A stretch of DNA of 64,000 nucleotides, taken from Roseiarcus sp963822215 (GTDB lineage Bacteria; Pseudomonadota; Alphaproteobacteria; Rhizobiales; Beijerinckiaceae). The translations under genes were made by a program, and so were the position numbers. Below the pieces are notes generated by a model that made no database searches, was not told the origin of the DNA, and was given only the letters and a program-made list of their open reading frames with translations. Positions 1 to 8,033 of this stretch are shown here, piece by piece; positions within the stretch are counted from its first letter, which is position 1, and every line of letters begins with the position of its first letter. The stretch lies in the NCBI GenBank assembly GCA_963822215.1, contig CAWGGX010000004.1:1064937-1128936 (forward strand), written 5' to 3'.

Positions 1-2071
1 CCGCGCCCTCTGCGCCAAGGCCGAGTTGCCGCAGGAGCGCGGCCGAGTCGGGGGAGTCGAGGACGAGCCCGAGCGCCTGCACGCCGCCGTTCGCCGCAGG
101 CTCAATGTCGAGCGACGCCCGGGTCCGGGCCAGCGTCCCCCTCGCCGTCAGCGCCTGCAAGCTCGGGGCGTCCCCGGCCGAGGGGCCGGCGCGCGCCTCG
201 AAGGCGATCGAGGCGGGCGACAGGAGCGGCGCGCGCGCCGCGAGCGCCCGACTCCACGGTCCCGGGACAAGGCGCGACACGAGCGCGGCGAACTCGGCCA
301 GCCTGTCCGCGTCCAGGCGGCCCGTCGCGGACGCCCCATCCGGCCCGGCGGCCCCGGTCGCCTCGAACGCCGCGCCTCCGAGGCCGGCGAGGGCAAGCCG
401 GTCGAGCGTGAGCTTCGAACCCGACCGTTCGAGCTTGAGAGCGAGGGAGGCGCCGTCGATCCGGTCCTCGCCGACATGGGCGACGCGCAAAGCCTTGGCG
501 TCCAGCGCCAGCGAAAGATCATAGCCGCCGACCAGCGACCGGGCGTCGTCGAGGCTCGGCAGCGCCTCGACATCGAGCGCGTCCGAGGTCAGATCGGCGT
601 AGATCCGGCCAGCGTCGGCGCCGACCGGCCGGATGACGGCGAGCGCGCCGGTCAGGATCGACGGCCCGAGCGCGATCCGGAGATTCTTTCCGGAGAATCC
701 GACCGCCGCCGCCTCGATCCCGCCCGACACTGCGAGGCTCGAGGACGGGAACGACTCGACCAGCGCCGAGGGCCACGCGGCGAGTTCCGGCGCCCCCTGG
801 CCGGCCCAGTGGCCGAGCGCCGCCGCGTCGCCGGTCGAAAAGTCGACCGTGCCGACGAACTTGGCCGCCGCCCCGGTCTCGACCTCGCCCTCGCCCCGAA
901 CACGGCTCGCGCCCGGCAGACCGACGTCGAAGCGGGTCTTCAGCGGTTCGCCCGGCTTGGCCTCGAGGCTCGCTGCGACCCCGGCGAGCGTGTCGCCGCC
1001 GACAATGGCGCTCTCGACCGCAAGCCGCGCATCGAGCGTCGCCGGTCCTGCAGCGGCGAGCGCGGGGGCGAGCGCCACGGCGAGAGCCGTCGCCGCGCGG
1101 ACCGGCGGAACGGCGTCCTCGCCCTTGCGGCGCAGGAGCGCGTCGATATTCGCCTGCTTCGCCTTCGCGTCGACCGCGAGCCGCGCCGGGGCGCGCCAGT
1201 CGAGCGTCGCCGAGCCCTCGGCTCTGATCGCCCGTTCCTCTGAACCCAGCTGGTACTCGGCGTGGGTCAGCGTCGCGCCGTCGAGATCGGCGACGAGCCG
1301 CCCGGCTGCGCGCCACGGAATGGACCCGTCGACCCCCGAAGCCGTTCCCGATAGCGTCGCCGTACCCGCGACGTCTAGTCCTTTCGGACCGGAGGCGGCG
1401 ACGATCCCGTCGATATCGAGCGCCGGCCAGAGCGGTCCCGCCTCGACCGTGACCCGGACCGGCGCGCCCGCCGCGTCCGCCGTTTCCGAAACGAGGCGAA
1501 AGACGATCGGGGCGCCGCCCGGGCCGGCGATCCGGCCGGAAAGATGATAGGGACCGGCGAGCGACAGCGCGTCGCCGTCGAGTTCGACGCCGCGGATCGT
1601 CCATTCGGGCGCGCGCCCCCCGGCCAGGATCCGGATCGTCCCGTCGCGCACCGAGAACCGGTCGAATCCAACGGCGCGGGCCGACGCCGCCGTGGGCGCC
1701 GGCAGCGCCAGCGCGCCAGCGGAGGTGCGCGCAAGCGTGAGGACAGGTCTCTCGAGCCGGACGTCGGTGAACCGGAACGCGCCGCTCGCGAGCTTGACCA
1801 GGGCAAGCTCGAACCGCGCCCCCGAAAAGGTCAGGGTCGGCGCGCCCGGCCCCGCTCCGGCCGCTGACCCAGCGCCGACCTCCAGGTAGGGGGTCGGCAG
1901 GAGTCTCAGCGTCACCGGCCCGGCCAAGTCGACGCGGCCGCCGGTCAGGAGTTCGAGGCGCTCGGCGATTTCGGCGCGGTGCGCCGACCAGTCGACGAAG
2001 TAGGGAACGATCAGCGCCGCCGTCAAAAGCGTGACGAGGGCGACGGCGAGGATGGTCAGGATTACGCGCAC
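1..2071 (-). CDS. AsmA family protein, N-terminal part (runs off the left edge)
   Basis: The reverse strand is open from a GTG at 2071 to the window edge (690 codons) with no stop. The product begins with one membrane anchor (VRVILTILAVALVTLL) followed by VPYFVDWSAHRAEIAERLE and TGGRVDLAGPVTLRLLPTP, which is the usual start of AsmA-like proteins of Hyphomicrobiales. The rest is the long Ala/Gly/Asp-rich region of repeated beta-strand segments expected of the family. AsmA-type proteins are inner-membrane anchored, project into the periplasm and are linked to envelope lipid homeostasis. An upstream ATG in another phase stops after seven codons, so GTG is the likely start. The C-terminal end lies outside the window. 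Confidence 0.85.
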   Translation of the reverse strand, partial: MRVILTILAVALVTLLTAALIVPYFVDWSAHRAEIAERLELLTGGRVDLAGPVTLRLLPTPYLEVGAGSAAGAGPGAPTLTFSGARFELALVKLASGAFRFTDVRLERPVLTLARTSAGALALPAPTAASARAVGFDRFSVRDGTIRILAGGRAPEWTIRGVELDGDALSLAGPYHLSGRIAGPGGAPIVFRLVSETADAAGAPVRVTVEAGPLWPALDIDGIVAASGPKGLDVAGTATLSGTASGVDGSIPWRAAGRLVADLDGATLTHAEYQLGSEERAIRAEGSATLDWRAPARLAVDAKAKQANIDALLRRKGEDAVPPVRAATALAVALAPALAAAGPATLDARLAVESAIVGGDTLAGVAASLEAKPGEPLKTRFDVGLPGASRVRGEGEVETGAAAKFVGTVDFSTGDAAALGHWAGQGAPELAAWPSALVESFPSSSLAVSGGIEAAAVGFSGKNLRIALGPSILTGALAVIRPVGADAGRIYADLTSDALDVEALPSLDDARSLVGGYDLSLALDAKALRVAHVGEDRIDGASLALKLERSGSKLTLDRLALAGLGGAAFEATGAAGPDGASATGRLDADRLAEFAALVSRLVPGPWSRALAARAPLLSPASIAFEARAGPSAGDAPSLQALTARGTLARTRASLDIEPAANGGVQALGLVLDSPDSAALLRQLGLGAEGA

Positions 2072-2289
2072 GGATGAACAAACATGTTTCGCCCCCAGGG
2101 AGCCGCGAGGGAGCGCGACGACCATCGCGCCGCAAAATGGCGCGAAAATATGACGAGGGCAACGCGCGGCGTGCGGCCGGCTGGGGACAGGGCGCGCAGC
2201 CGACACGCGAACGTCATCCGGCGCGACTAGTCACACGAGCGTCAAGGCGCCGCGGACATCGCAAGGGCGCCCACGGCCGGGAGACGACA

Positions 2290-3399
2290 ATGACAACCAA
2301 GAGTCAGACCGCGATCGTGACGGTCGGCGGCCTTTTTCTGCTCGCCCTCGCCGCCCCGGGCGAGGCGGCGGGACTGGACGACCTCGCAGCGGCGGCCAAG
2401 ACGGAAGGCCAGCTCACCGTCATCGCGCTGCCGCGCGACTGGTGCGGCTACGGCGCGCTGATCGACAGCTTCAAGGCCAAATACGGCATCGCGGTCAACG
2501 AGTTGAACCCCGACGGCGGCTACGGCGACGAAGTCGAGGCGATCAAGGCCAACAAGGACAACAAAGGCCCGCAGGCGCCCGACGTGATCGACGTCGGCCT
2601 GTCGTTCGGGCCGGCCGCCAAGGCCGAGGGGTTGCTCATGCCCTACAAGGTCTCGACCTGGGACACGATTCCCGACGCCGCGAAAGACCCCGAGGGCTAC
2701 TGGACCGGCGACTATTACGGCGTCCTGACCTTCGCGGTGAATGCGGACCTGGTGAAGACTCCGCCGTCCGACTGGGCGGACCTCCTCAAACCCGAGTTCA
2801 AGAGCTCTGTCGCGCTTGCCGGCGATCCGCGCGCCTCGAATCAGGCCACCATGGGGGTCTACGCGGCCGGGCTCGCCGGCGGGGCGACCGACGCCGCCAA
2901 AGCCGCCGAGGACGGGCTCAAGTTCTTCGCCGAGCTCAACCGGACCGGCAATTTCGTGCCGGCGATCGGCAAGGCGGCGTCGATCGCGCAGGGCGAGACG
3001 CCGGTGCTGGTGTTCTGGGACTACAATGCGCTCGCCGCGCGCGACAACTTGAAGGGCAATCCCAAGGTCGACGTGATCGTGCCGGAGAGCGGCGTCGTCG
3101 CAGGCGTCTATGTTCAGGCGATCAGCGCCTACGCCCCGCATCCGAACGCGGCCAAGCTGTGGCTCGAGCACCTCTATTCCGACGAGGGCCAGATCGCCTG
3201 GTTGAAGGGCTACTGCCACCCGATTCGCTTCGCCAATCTGGTCGAGGCCGGCAAGGTTCCCGCCGATGTGCTCGCCGCCTTGCCTCCCGCGGCGGGCTAC
3301 GCCAGGGCCAAGTTCCCGACGCTCGACGAGCGGAAGGCGGCCAAGGAAGTCATCGCGAAGGAATGGGACAGTGTCGTCGGCGCGACGGTGGCGAAATAG
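2290..3399 (+). CDS. ABC transporter periplasmic substrate-binding protein (PotD/AfuA-like)
   Basis: This 369-residue protein has a Sec signal peptide (TAIVTVGGLFLLALAAPGEA, cleavage near residue 26) and a family-1 solute-binding fold. The segment around DVIDVGLSFGPAAKAEGLL and the C-terminal AYAPHPNAAKLWLEHLYSDEGQ match binding proteins for polyamines, ferric iron or phosphonates. ATG 2290 is chosen because it is preceded by a GGGAG-type ribosome site and leads directly into the signal peptide; the frame stays open upstream. It is the first gene of an importer whose permeases follow at 3806 and 4878 and whose ATPase is probably the gene at 9950. The substrate cannot be assigned from sequence. 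Confidence 0.88.
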   Translation: MTTKSQTAIVTVGGLFLLALAAPGEAAGLDDLAAAAKTEGQLTVIALPRDWCGYGALIDSFKAKYGIAVNELNPDGGYGDEVEAIKANKDNKGPQAPDVIDVGLSFGPAAKAEGLLMPYKVSTWDTIPDAAKDPEGYWTGDYYGVLTFAVNADLVKTPPSDWADLLKPEFKSSVALAGDPRASNQATMGVYAAGLAGGATDAAKAAEDGLKFFAELNRTGNFVPAIGKAASIAQGETPVLVFWDYNALAARDNLKGNPKVDVIVPESGVVAGVYVQAISAYAPHPNAAKLWLEHLYSDEGQIAWLKGYCHPIRFANLVEAGKVPADVLAALPPAAGYARAKFPTLDERKAAKEVIAKEWDSVVGATVAK

Positions 3400-3430
3400 A
3401 AGAATCCCCTCTCCCCGCTGAAGGCCTACG

Positions 3431-3738
3431 GGATGCACACATCGTTCTTGACGCGGCGCAGGCCGGACATCCCCTTCCCCAGCTCTGCTGGGGAAGGTGG
3501 CCCGATAGGGCCGGATGGGGTGCGGCGAGCCGGGCGGCTCCGTATGCGGTTGGCCGTGACGGTCGCGCAAATCGAGCGCGGTCGGCGGCGGCGGACCACA
3601 CCCCATCCGGCGCTACGCGCCACCTTCCCCGCTTCGCGGAGAAGGGATCGCATTGCCCGCTGGCAAGCGCTCTTCCGGCAAAGTTGTGGCGGCCAGAGAT
3701 GTGTGCATCCCTTCTCCCGGTGAACGGGGAGAAGGGAC
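3431..3738. repeat. nested inverted repeat of REP-like hairpins
   Basis: The gap between the binding protein and the first permease is filled by nested inverted repeats. The outer arms are GGATGCACACAT (3431-3442) and ATGTGTGCATCC (3699-3710). Inside are two near-identical units in opposite orientation, each with a GGGGAAGGTGGC half, a short GGCCC/GGGCC or GGCGC/GCGCC hairpin and a GGATGGGGTG end. A further hairpin, CCCTTCTCCC/GGGGAGAAGGG, lies at about 3710-3737. This is the structure of paired REP elements. Placed inside an operon, it could stabilise the upstream binding-protein mRNA or reduce read-through; that role is inference. Confidence 0.75.
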
Positions 3739-3805
3739 GATCATCGCTTCGGCTCTGACCGATTTGGTCTGCCCGGCTGGCGGGCCGAAGATAACCCAAT
3801 CCACT

Positions 3806-4690
3806 ATGAGCACAGTGTCTGCCCCGCCCGCCGTCGCTCGCCTCGCCCGCCGCCTCGACTGGGCGGCCTGGGTCGGCGTCGCGCCCTTTTTCGTGTTCGC
3901 CGCGATGTTCCTGATCGCGCCGACGGCGGGGCTGCTCATCGGCGCGTTTCAGGATCGCGGCGGCGCGTTCACCCTCGCCAACTTCTGGCGGCTCGGCCAG
4001 CCGTCGATCCGCCTCTCCTATGGACTGAGCCTCGAGATCAGCGCCGCCTCGGCCGCGCTTGGCGCGCTCCTCGGCCTCGGGCTGGCGCTCGCGGCGCTGA
4101 GCGCCGGCTTGCCCCGATGGGTGCGCCCGACGCTGATGACCTTCAGCGGCGTCGCCTCCAACTTCGCCGGCGTGCCGCTCGCCTTCGCCTTCATGGCGAC
4201 GCTCGGCCGCCTCGGGCTCGTCACCGTGCTTCTGCGCAATCTCGGTCTCGACCTCTATGCGGCGGGCTTCAGCATCCTGACGTTCTGGGGCCTGACCATC
4301 ACCTACCTCTATTTTCAGATCCCGCTGATGGTTTTGGTGATCACGCCGGCGATCGACGGCCTCAGGCGCGAGTGGGCGGAGGCGGCCCAGTCGCTCGGGG
4401 CGAGTTCATGGCAATATTGGCGGATGGTCGCCCTGCCGATTCTGATGCCGAGCGCGCTCGGCGCGACGGCGCTCCTGTTCGCCAACGCCTTTGGGGCGAT
4501 CGCGACCGCCTATGCGCTGACCGGCTCGTCCTTCAACATCGCGCCGATCCTGCTCTACGCCCAGATCCGCGGCGACGTGCTGCACGATCCCAACCTCGGC
4601 TACGCCATGGCGGTTGGGATGCTGGCGATCACCGGCCTCACCAACCTCGCATATCTCGCCTTGCGCCGGCGCTCGGAGCGCGGGCGATGA
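3806..4690 (+). CDS. ABC transporter permease, first subunit
   Basis: This 294-residue protein has about six transmembrane segments and the EAA loop of binding-protein-dependent permeases (EWAEAAQSLGASSWQYWRMV, about residues 190-209), which docks the ATPase. Family relatives are PotB/CysT-type inner-membrane subunits. The frame is open further upstream, but ATG 3806 gives a normal N-terminus (MSTVSAPPAVARLARRLDW) just before the first membrane segment; the upstream stretch is repeat DNA. It is followed after a 187-bp gap, filled by a palindromic repeat, by the second permease. Confidence 0.88.
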   Translation: MSTVSAPPAVARLARRLDWAAWVGVAPFFVFAAMFLIAPTAGLLIGAFQDRGGAFTLANFWRLGQPSIRLSYGLSLEISAASAALGALLGLGLALAALSAGLPRWVRPTLMTFSGVASNFAGVPLAFAFMATLGRLGLVTVLLRNLGLDLYAAGFSILTFWGLTITYLYFQIPLMVLVITPAIDGLRREWAEAAQSLGASSWQYWRMVALPILMPSALGATALLFANAFGAIATAYALTGSSFNIAPILLYAQIRGDVLHDPNLGYAMAVGMLAITGLTNLAYLALRRRSERGR

Positions 4691-4719
4691 CTTTGAAGGC
4701 AAGCGCCATTTTTTCACGC

Positions 4720-4837
4720 CCTCGTCCTGAGGAGCCCGCGCAGCGGGCGTCTCGAAGGACGTTCCAGATGACGTCGGAGCGCCCGCTGGAGCGTCCTTCG
4801 AGACGCGACGCCTGCGGCGCCGCTCCTCAGGACGAGG
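4720..4837. repeat. palindromic dispersed repeat, copy 1 of 2
   Basis: This 118-bp imperfect palindrome starts CCTCGTCCTGAGGAG and ends CTCCTCAGGACGAGG, with inner arms TCTCGAAGGACG and CGTCCTTCGAGA. A second copy with the same arms lies at 34560-34681. It sits between the two permease genes of one operon. The arms suit a REP/BIME-like element. Confidence 0.8.
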
Positions 4838-4877
4838 TCGCAGGGAAGAGCCGCAGTCTCATTTGGGATGATCGCCG

Positions 4878-5663
4878 ATGACCCGCGGACGGCTGGGCGC
4901 CTGGGCGGCGGTCGCGCTTGGCGCGATCTACTTCCTCGCGCCCCTGATCGCGACTTTCGAGTTCTCGCTGCGCTTGCGGCGCGGCGCCTACAGTTTCGAC
5001 GCCTATCGCGCCGTGTTCGCCAGCGGCAAGTTCCACGAAGCGTTCCTCTATTCGACCGTGCTGGCGCTGGTCACGATCGTCGTCGCCGCCGCGATCGTGG
5101 TTCCGACCGCCTATTTCGTCCGGCTGCGGGCGCCGCGCCTCGCCGGCATCGTCGAATTCGTCACCCTGCTGCCGCTGGTGATCCCGGCGATCGTGCTGGT
5201 GTTCGGCTATATCCGGCTCTACGGCTCGTCGTCCGTCCTGCCGCTGACGGCGACCTCGCTCGGCGCCGACGCGCTCCTGATGTTCGGCTATGTCGCGCTC
5301 GGCCTGCCCTACATGTACCGCGCGGTCGACACGGCGCTGCAGGCGATCGACGCGCAGACGCTGACGGAGGCGGCCGAGAGCCAGGGCGCGGGACCGCTCC
5401 GAATCCTCATCGAGATCATTCTCCCCAACATTCGTTCGGGCGTTCTGTCGGGCGCATTCCTGACCTTCGCCATCGTGATCGGCGAGTTTACCATCGCCAG
5501 TCTGCTCGACCGGCCGGCCTTCGGGCCCTATTTGCAGCTCATCGGCGCGTCCCGCGCCTACGAACCGTCTGCTCTGGCGATCATGGCCTTCGCGCTCACC
5601 TGGGCGTGTCTCGGCCTCATGCAGCTTGTCGGCGGCGCGCCGCAGGCGGCGGCGAGGCGGTGA
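4878..5663 (+). CDS. ABC transporter permease, second subunit
   Basis: This 261-residue integral membrane protein of the PotC/PhnU type has about six transmembrane segments. The EAA loop is LTEAAESQGAGPLRILIEIILP (about residues 161-182), where the ATPase contacts the permease. It ends a few bases before a region with no intact gene on the same strand, so the operon appears to stop or be broken here. The partner ATPase, normally adjacent, is found 4.3 kb downstream at 9950. Confidence 0.88.
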   Translation: MTRGRLGAWAAVALGAIYFLAPLIATFEFSLRLRRGAYSFDAYRAVFASGKFHEAFLYSTVLALVTIVVAAAIVVPTAYFVRLRAPRLAGIVEFVTLLPLVIPAIVLVFGYIRLYGSSSVLPLTATSLGADALLMFGYVALGLPYMYRAVDTALQAIDAQTLTEAAESQGAGPLRILIEIILPNIRSGVLSGAFLTFAIVIGEFTIASLLDRPAFGPYLQLIGASRAYEPSALAIMAFALTWACLGLMQLVGGAPQAAARR

Positions 5664-5805
5664 GGGAATTGAAATCGAACGGTCGGCGCTCGGTCTCCGA
5701 CGTCACAAGGGGGCCGGACGCTGGACGGCGCGGGCGGCTGCGAAAACGCCGCGCGGAGCTTGAACCGGCATTCGCGCTCGCGAATTTGCCGGTAGGATCG
5801 TGGCG

Positions 5806-6057
5806 ATGCGCATCATTCTGTCGGAAGGCTCGGGGCTCACCTCCCGCCAGACGGCCGGCCGGCTCGGCGAACTGGGCCACGAGGTCGAGCTGCTGTCGTC
5901 GTCAAAGCTCTGCCTGTCGCGCTTCACGCGCCACGTTCGAGCCGTGCATCCGGTTCCGAACTTCGGCTCCGACCCGTTCGGCTGGGTCAGCGCCGCGATG
6001 GAGGTCGCTAGAACGCGAGATCCTGCAAACGATGACGTTAATCGGCGTCGAACGTAA
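5806..6057 (+). pseudogene. truncated N-terminus of an ATP-grasp-type protein
   Basis: About 67 residues starting MRIILSEGSGLTSRQTAGRL, with GHEVELLSSSKLCLSRFTRH and VHPVPNFGSDPFGW, resemble the N-terminal nucleotide-binding lobe of ATP-grasp proteins related to carbamoyl-phosphate synthase. The similarity stops after AAMEVART and the frame closes at 6057, far short of the roughly 350-400 residues of intact members. The remainder is not found nearby. The break near 6020 may mark the edge of inserted DNA. The family assignment rests on remembered motif similarity only. Confidence 0.5.
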
Positions 6058-6202
6058 TTGCCCGCGAGTGGGCCCCGAAACGCGCAACGCTGGCAGTTGC
6101 CCTCGAACGACGCGCTCCGTGACACTCAGCGGTTGCGGTGAACGCAATCCTCGAGCGCGTGCCCGATCGACCGGACCGTCCCAGGTTCCGGCGCGCACAG
6201 TG

Positions 6203-7693
6203 TCAGAACGCAAACCACGCATAGGCGAAAACGGAGTTATTGCCCGCGGCATTATGCGTGCGGCCCAGATTGGATCCGTCGAAATTGTTCGAGCCCCCGT
6301 AGAGATGAAGATATTCGGTGAACTGGAGGCCGAGACGCACGTTCCATTTCGGATAAAGGAATGGAGCGCCGTAGCTGAAGGGGACATAGGCAAGGTCGAG
6401 GATCAGCCCATCGCCGTTCGGACTGCTAGAGAAACTGTTGTTGAACGCGCCAAAATTGACTGGAGTACAATTTGTATTCGTTCCCGACCCATAAAGAAAA
6501 CAGTCGCTAGAGCCCTTGATGTTAAAATATCCAAGGCCAATGCTGTAGGTATGGTCCCATACGAACGAAGCATTGGCCTTGAAGCTGTTCAGCCAATTGC
6601 TGGCTTTCGATGCGTTCTGCAGAAACTGGCTCGCATTCAGAGTCTGACGCTCGATGACGTCGGTGAGCTTCACCGTGATGCTGTATGGATCACTGTCGTA
6701 CTGATATTGTGAGTCGAAGCCGATATCGAGAAAGTTGTCAGTGCCGATCCCGTACTGGCGGCCGGGCGCGATCTGACCGTACATGCCGAACGTGCCGACC
6801 ATGAGATAGTGGCTACCCCAGTGAGGTTCGAGCGCGAGGCGCCAGTAAGGCGCGACGTTGGTAACAGCGTCGGTCGTCGAATTCCCGACGTTGAGCGCCT
6901 GCAGGACAGGAACTGGCAGCCCTTTATAGGCAGTGAAGTCCGCGTAGGCCATGTCGTTCCAGAATACATACGCGCCCGCGCCGCCAACGGTCGTAGTATA
7001 GGCGCCCTCAATGTGGGTCAGCGGCGGCGAGAAGGCCGGCGCGATGGTCGACGAGATTTGTGGCCAGCCCCAGGAGGGTGTCGTGTTCCAGGGGTCTTCG
7101 ACTGTCGGGGTGTTGTTGGCGTCGACGCCCCAGATTGTGCTCTGACCGAACAGTTTCATCGTATCGGCGTAGCGGACGTCGGATGCGTCGAGGCCCGCCG
7201 TTCCGGCGACCGGATCGCCCGTGACTTGGATAAATGAGCCAAGATTGCCGTAGAGTCGGCCAGCGATGAACCCGGATACCTGCTGGGAGACGACATTGTC
7301 GTTCGTACGCAGCCCCGGGGCGGGGGGCGCGTCCTGTGGCGAATTCGTATGGGTCCCGCCCGCCATGTACAACGCCGCGATTGGCGGACCCTGCCAGTCT
7401 CGGCCGTGCAAGGTATACCCACCGATCTTGAACCGGCGCCCAAAGGGTGTGAGTTCGGGAAAGACGGTGTGGCAGACCGTGCAAGGTTGGCCGGTTTGCC
7501 GTGCGAAGCTCGGCAGAGCCTCGGCCGGTCCGACACTGGCCGCGAGTAGTCCCGCCAGCGCCGCGACAAGCACGGAGCCGCGGCGGCTGACCGCCAAGGT
7601 TCGATCGATCCCGCACGCCGCCAGACCACAGGCGGCCGCGATCGCTCGAACTAGGGAAAAGCCCGCCATTGCAGGCAGGCGTGAGCGGAGCAT
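6203..7693 (-). CDS. outer-membrane monoheme cytochrome-porin fusion, Cyc2-like
   Basis: This 496-residue protein has a long N-terminus with a signal peptide (about residues 38-59, ending GPAEA). Immediately after is a single c-type heme site, CTVCH (71-75), in the context PSFARQTGQPCTVCHTVFPELTPFGRRFKIGGY. The rest is rich in alternating aromatic/polar strands and Asn/Gly/Ser turns and ends in Phe (YAWFAF), the signature of an outer-membrane beta-barrel. Order, size and heme context match fused cytochrome-porins such as Cyc2, which pass electrons from extracellular Fe(II) across the outer membrane. It lies 13 bp downstream of the HiPIP gene on the same strand. Electron donor and direction are inferred. 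A plain porin-like cytochrome of unknown role remains possible. Confidence 0.7.
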   Translation of the reverse strand: MLRSRLPAMAGFSLVRAIAAACGLAACGIDRTLAVSRRGSVLVAALAGLLAASVGPAEALPSFARQTGQPCTVCHTVFPELTPFGRRFKIGGYTLHGRDWQGPPIAALYMAGGTHTNSPQDAPPAPGLRTNDNVVSQQVSGFIAGRLYGNLGSFIQVTGDPVAGTAGLDASDVRYADTMKLFGQSTIWGVDANNTPTVEDPWNTTPSWGWPQISSTIAPAFSPPLTHIEGAYTTTVGGAGAYVFWNDMAYADFTAYKGLPVPVLQALNVGNSTTDAVTNVAPYWRLALEPHWGSHYLMVGTFGMYGQIAPGRQYGIGTDNFLDIGFDSQYQYDSDPYSITVKLTDVIERQTLNASQFLQNASKASNWLNSFKANASFVWDHTYSIGLGYFNIKGSSDCFLYGSGTNTNCTPVNFGAFNNSFSSSPNGDGLILDLAYVPFSYGAPFLYPKWNVRLGLQFTEYLHLYGGSNNFDGSNLGRTHNAAGNNSVFAYAWFAF

Positions 7694-7706
7694 CGCCGTC
7701 CCCTCG

Positions 7707-7976
7707 CTAGGCCGGCCTCTTCACCCACAATCGGCACCATCCGGTGGGGGCGATTGCGCCGTCGACCAGTTCGCACGCTCGCGGCGCCGTGAAATGGTAG
7801 CAGTTGGCGCAGGACTGGCCGTTGTTCGCCGTCTGCTGATAGTGGACCGCGCTTTGCGGCACCTTTGTTTCCGCCTCGGCCCAGCGGGTCGTTCCCACCA
7901 GGAACGAGGTCGACCCGACCGCCGAAATAAGGACGCTGCGCCGGCTCAGTTTCAATTCGTCAAAGCAATCCCGCAT
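7707..7976 (-). CDS. high-potential iron-sulfur protein (HiPIP)
   Basis: This 89-residue protein has a twin-arginine signal (SRRSVLISAVGSTSFLVG, residues 11-28). The mature part carries four cysteines with HiPIP spacing: SCANC, then RAC, then TGWC followed by RLW. These ligate one [4Fe-4S] cluster that shuttles single electrons in the periplasm. ATG 7976 is preferred; the frame is open far upstream but that stretch is the reverse strand of an insertion sequence. The gene is directly upstream of the heme-barrel gene, so the pair looks like an outer-membrane oxidase plus periplasmic carrier, as with Cyc2/Iro or PioB/PioC. Its promoter region is cut short by an ISL3-family element about 60 bp upstream. 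Confidence 0.8.
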   Translation of the reverse strand: MRDCFDELKLSRRSVLISAVGSTSFLVGTTRWAEAETKVPQSAVHYQQTANNGQSCANCYHFTAPRACELVDGAIAPTGWCRLWVKRPA

Positions 7977-8033
7977 GTGGTTTCTCCGTGTCGCGACCGC
8001 GTCCGAACGAAAGGAACAGGCTCCTCGCTCAAT

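Noticed and set aside
519..2162. Long reverse-strand open frame with Arg-rich product
   Set aside because: It is out of phase with the AsmA reading, has the Arg/Pro/Gly composition of a high-GC shadow frame, and matches no family.
4868..6712. 614-codon forward frame spanning the second permease and part of the cytochrome gene
   Set aside because: The permease reading one phase away has the EAA loop and membrane segments; this frame does not.
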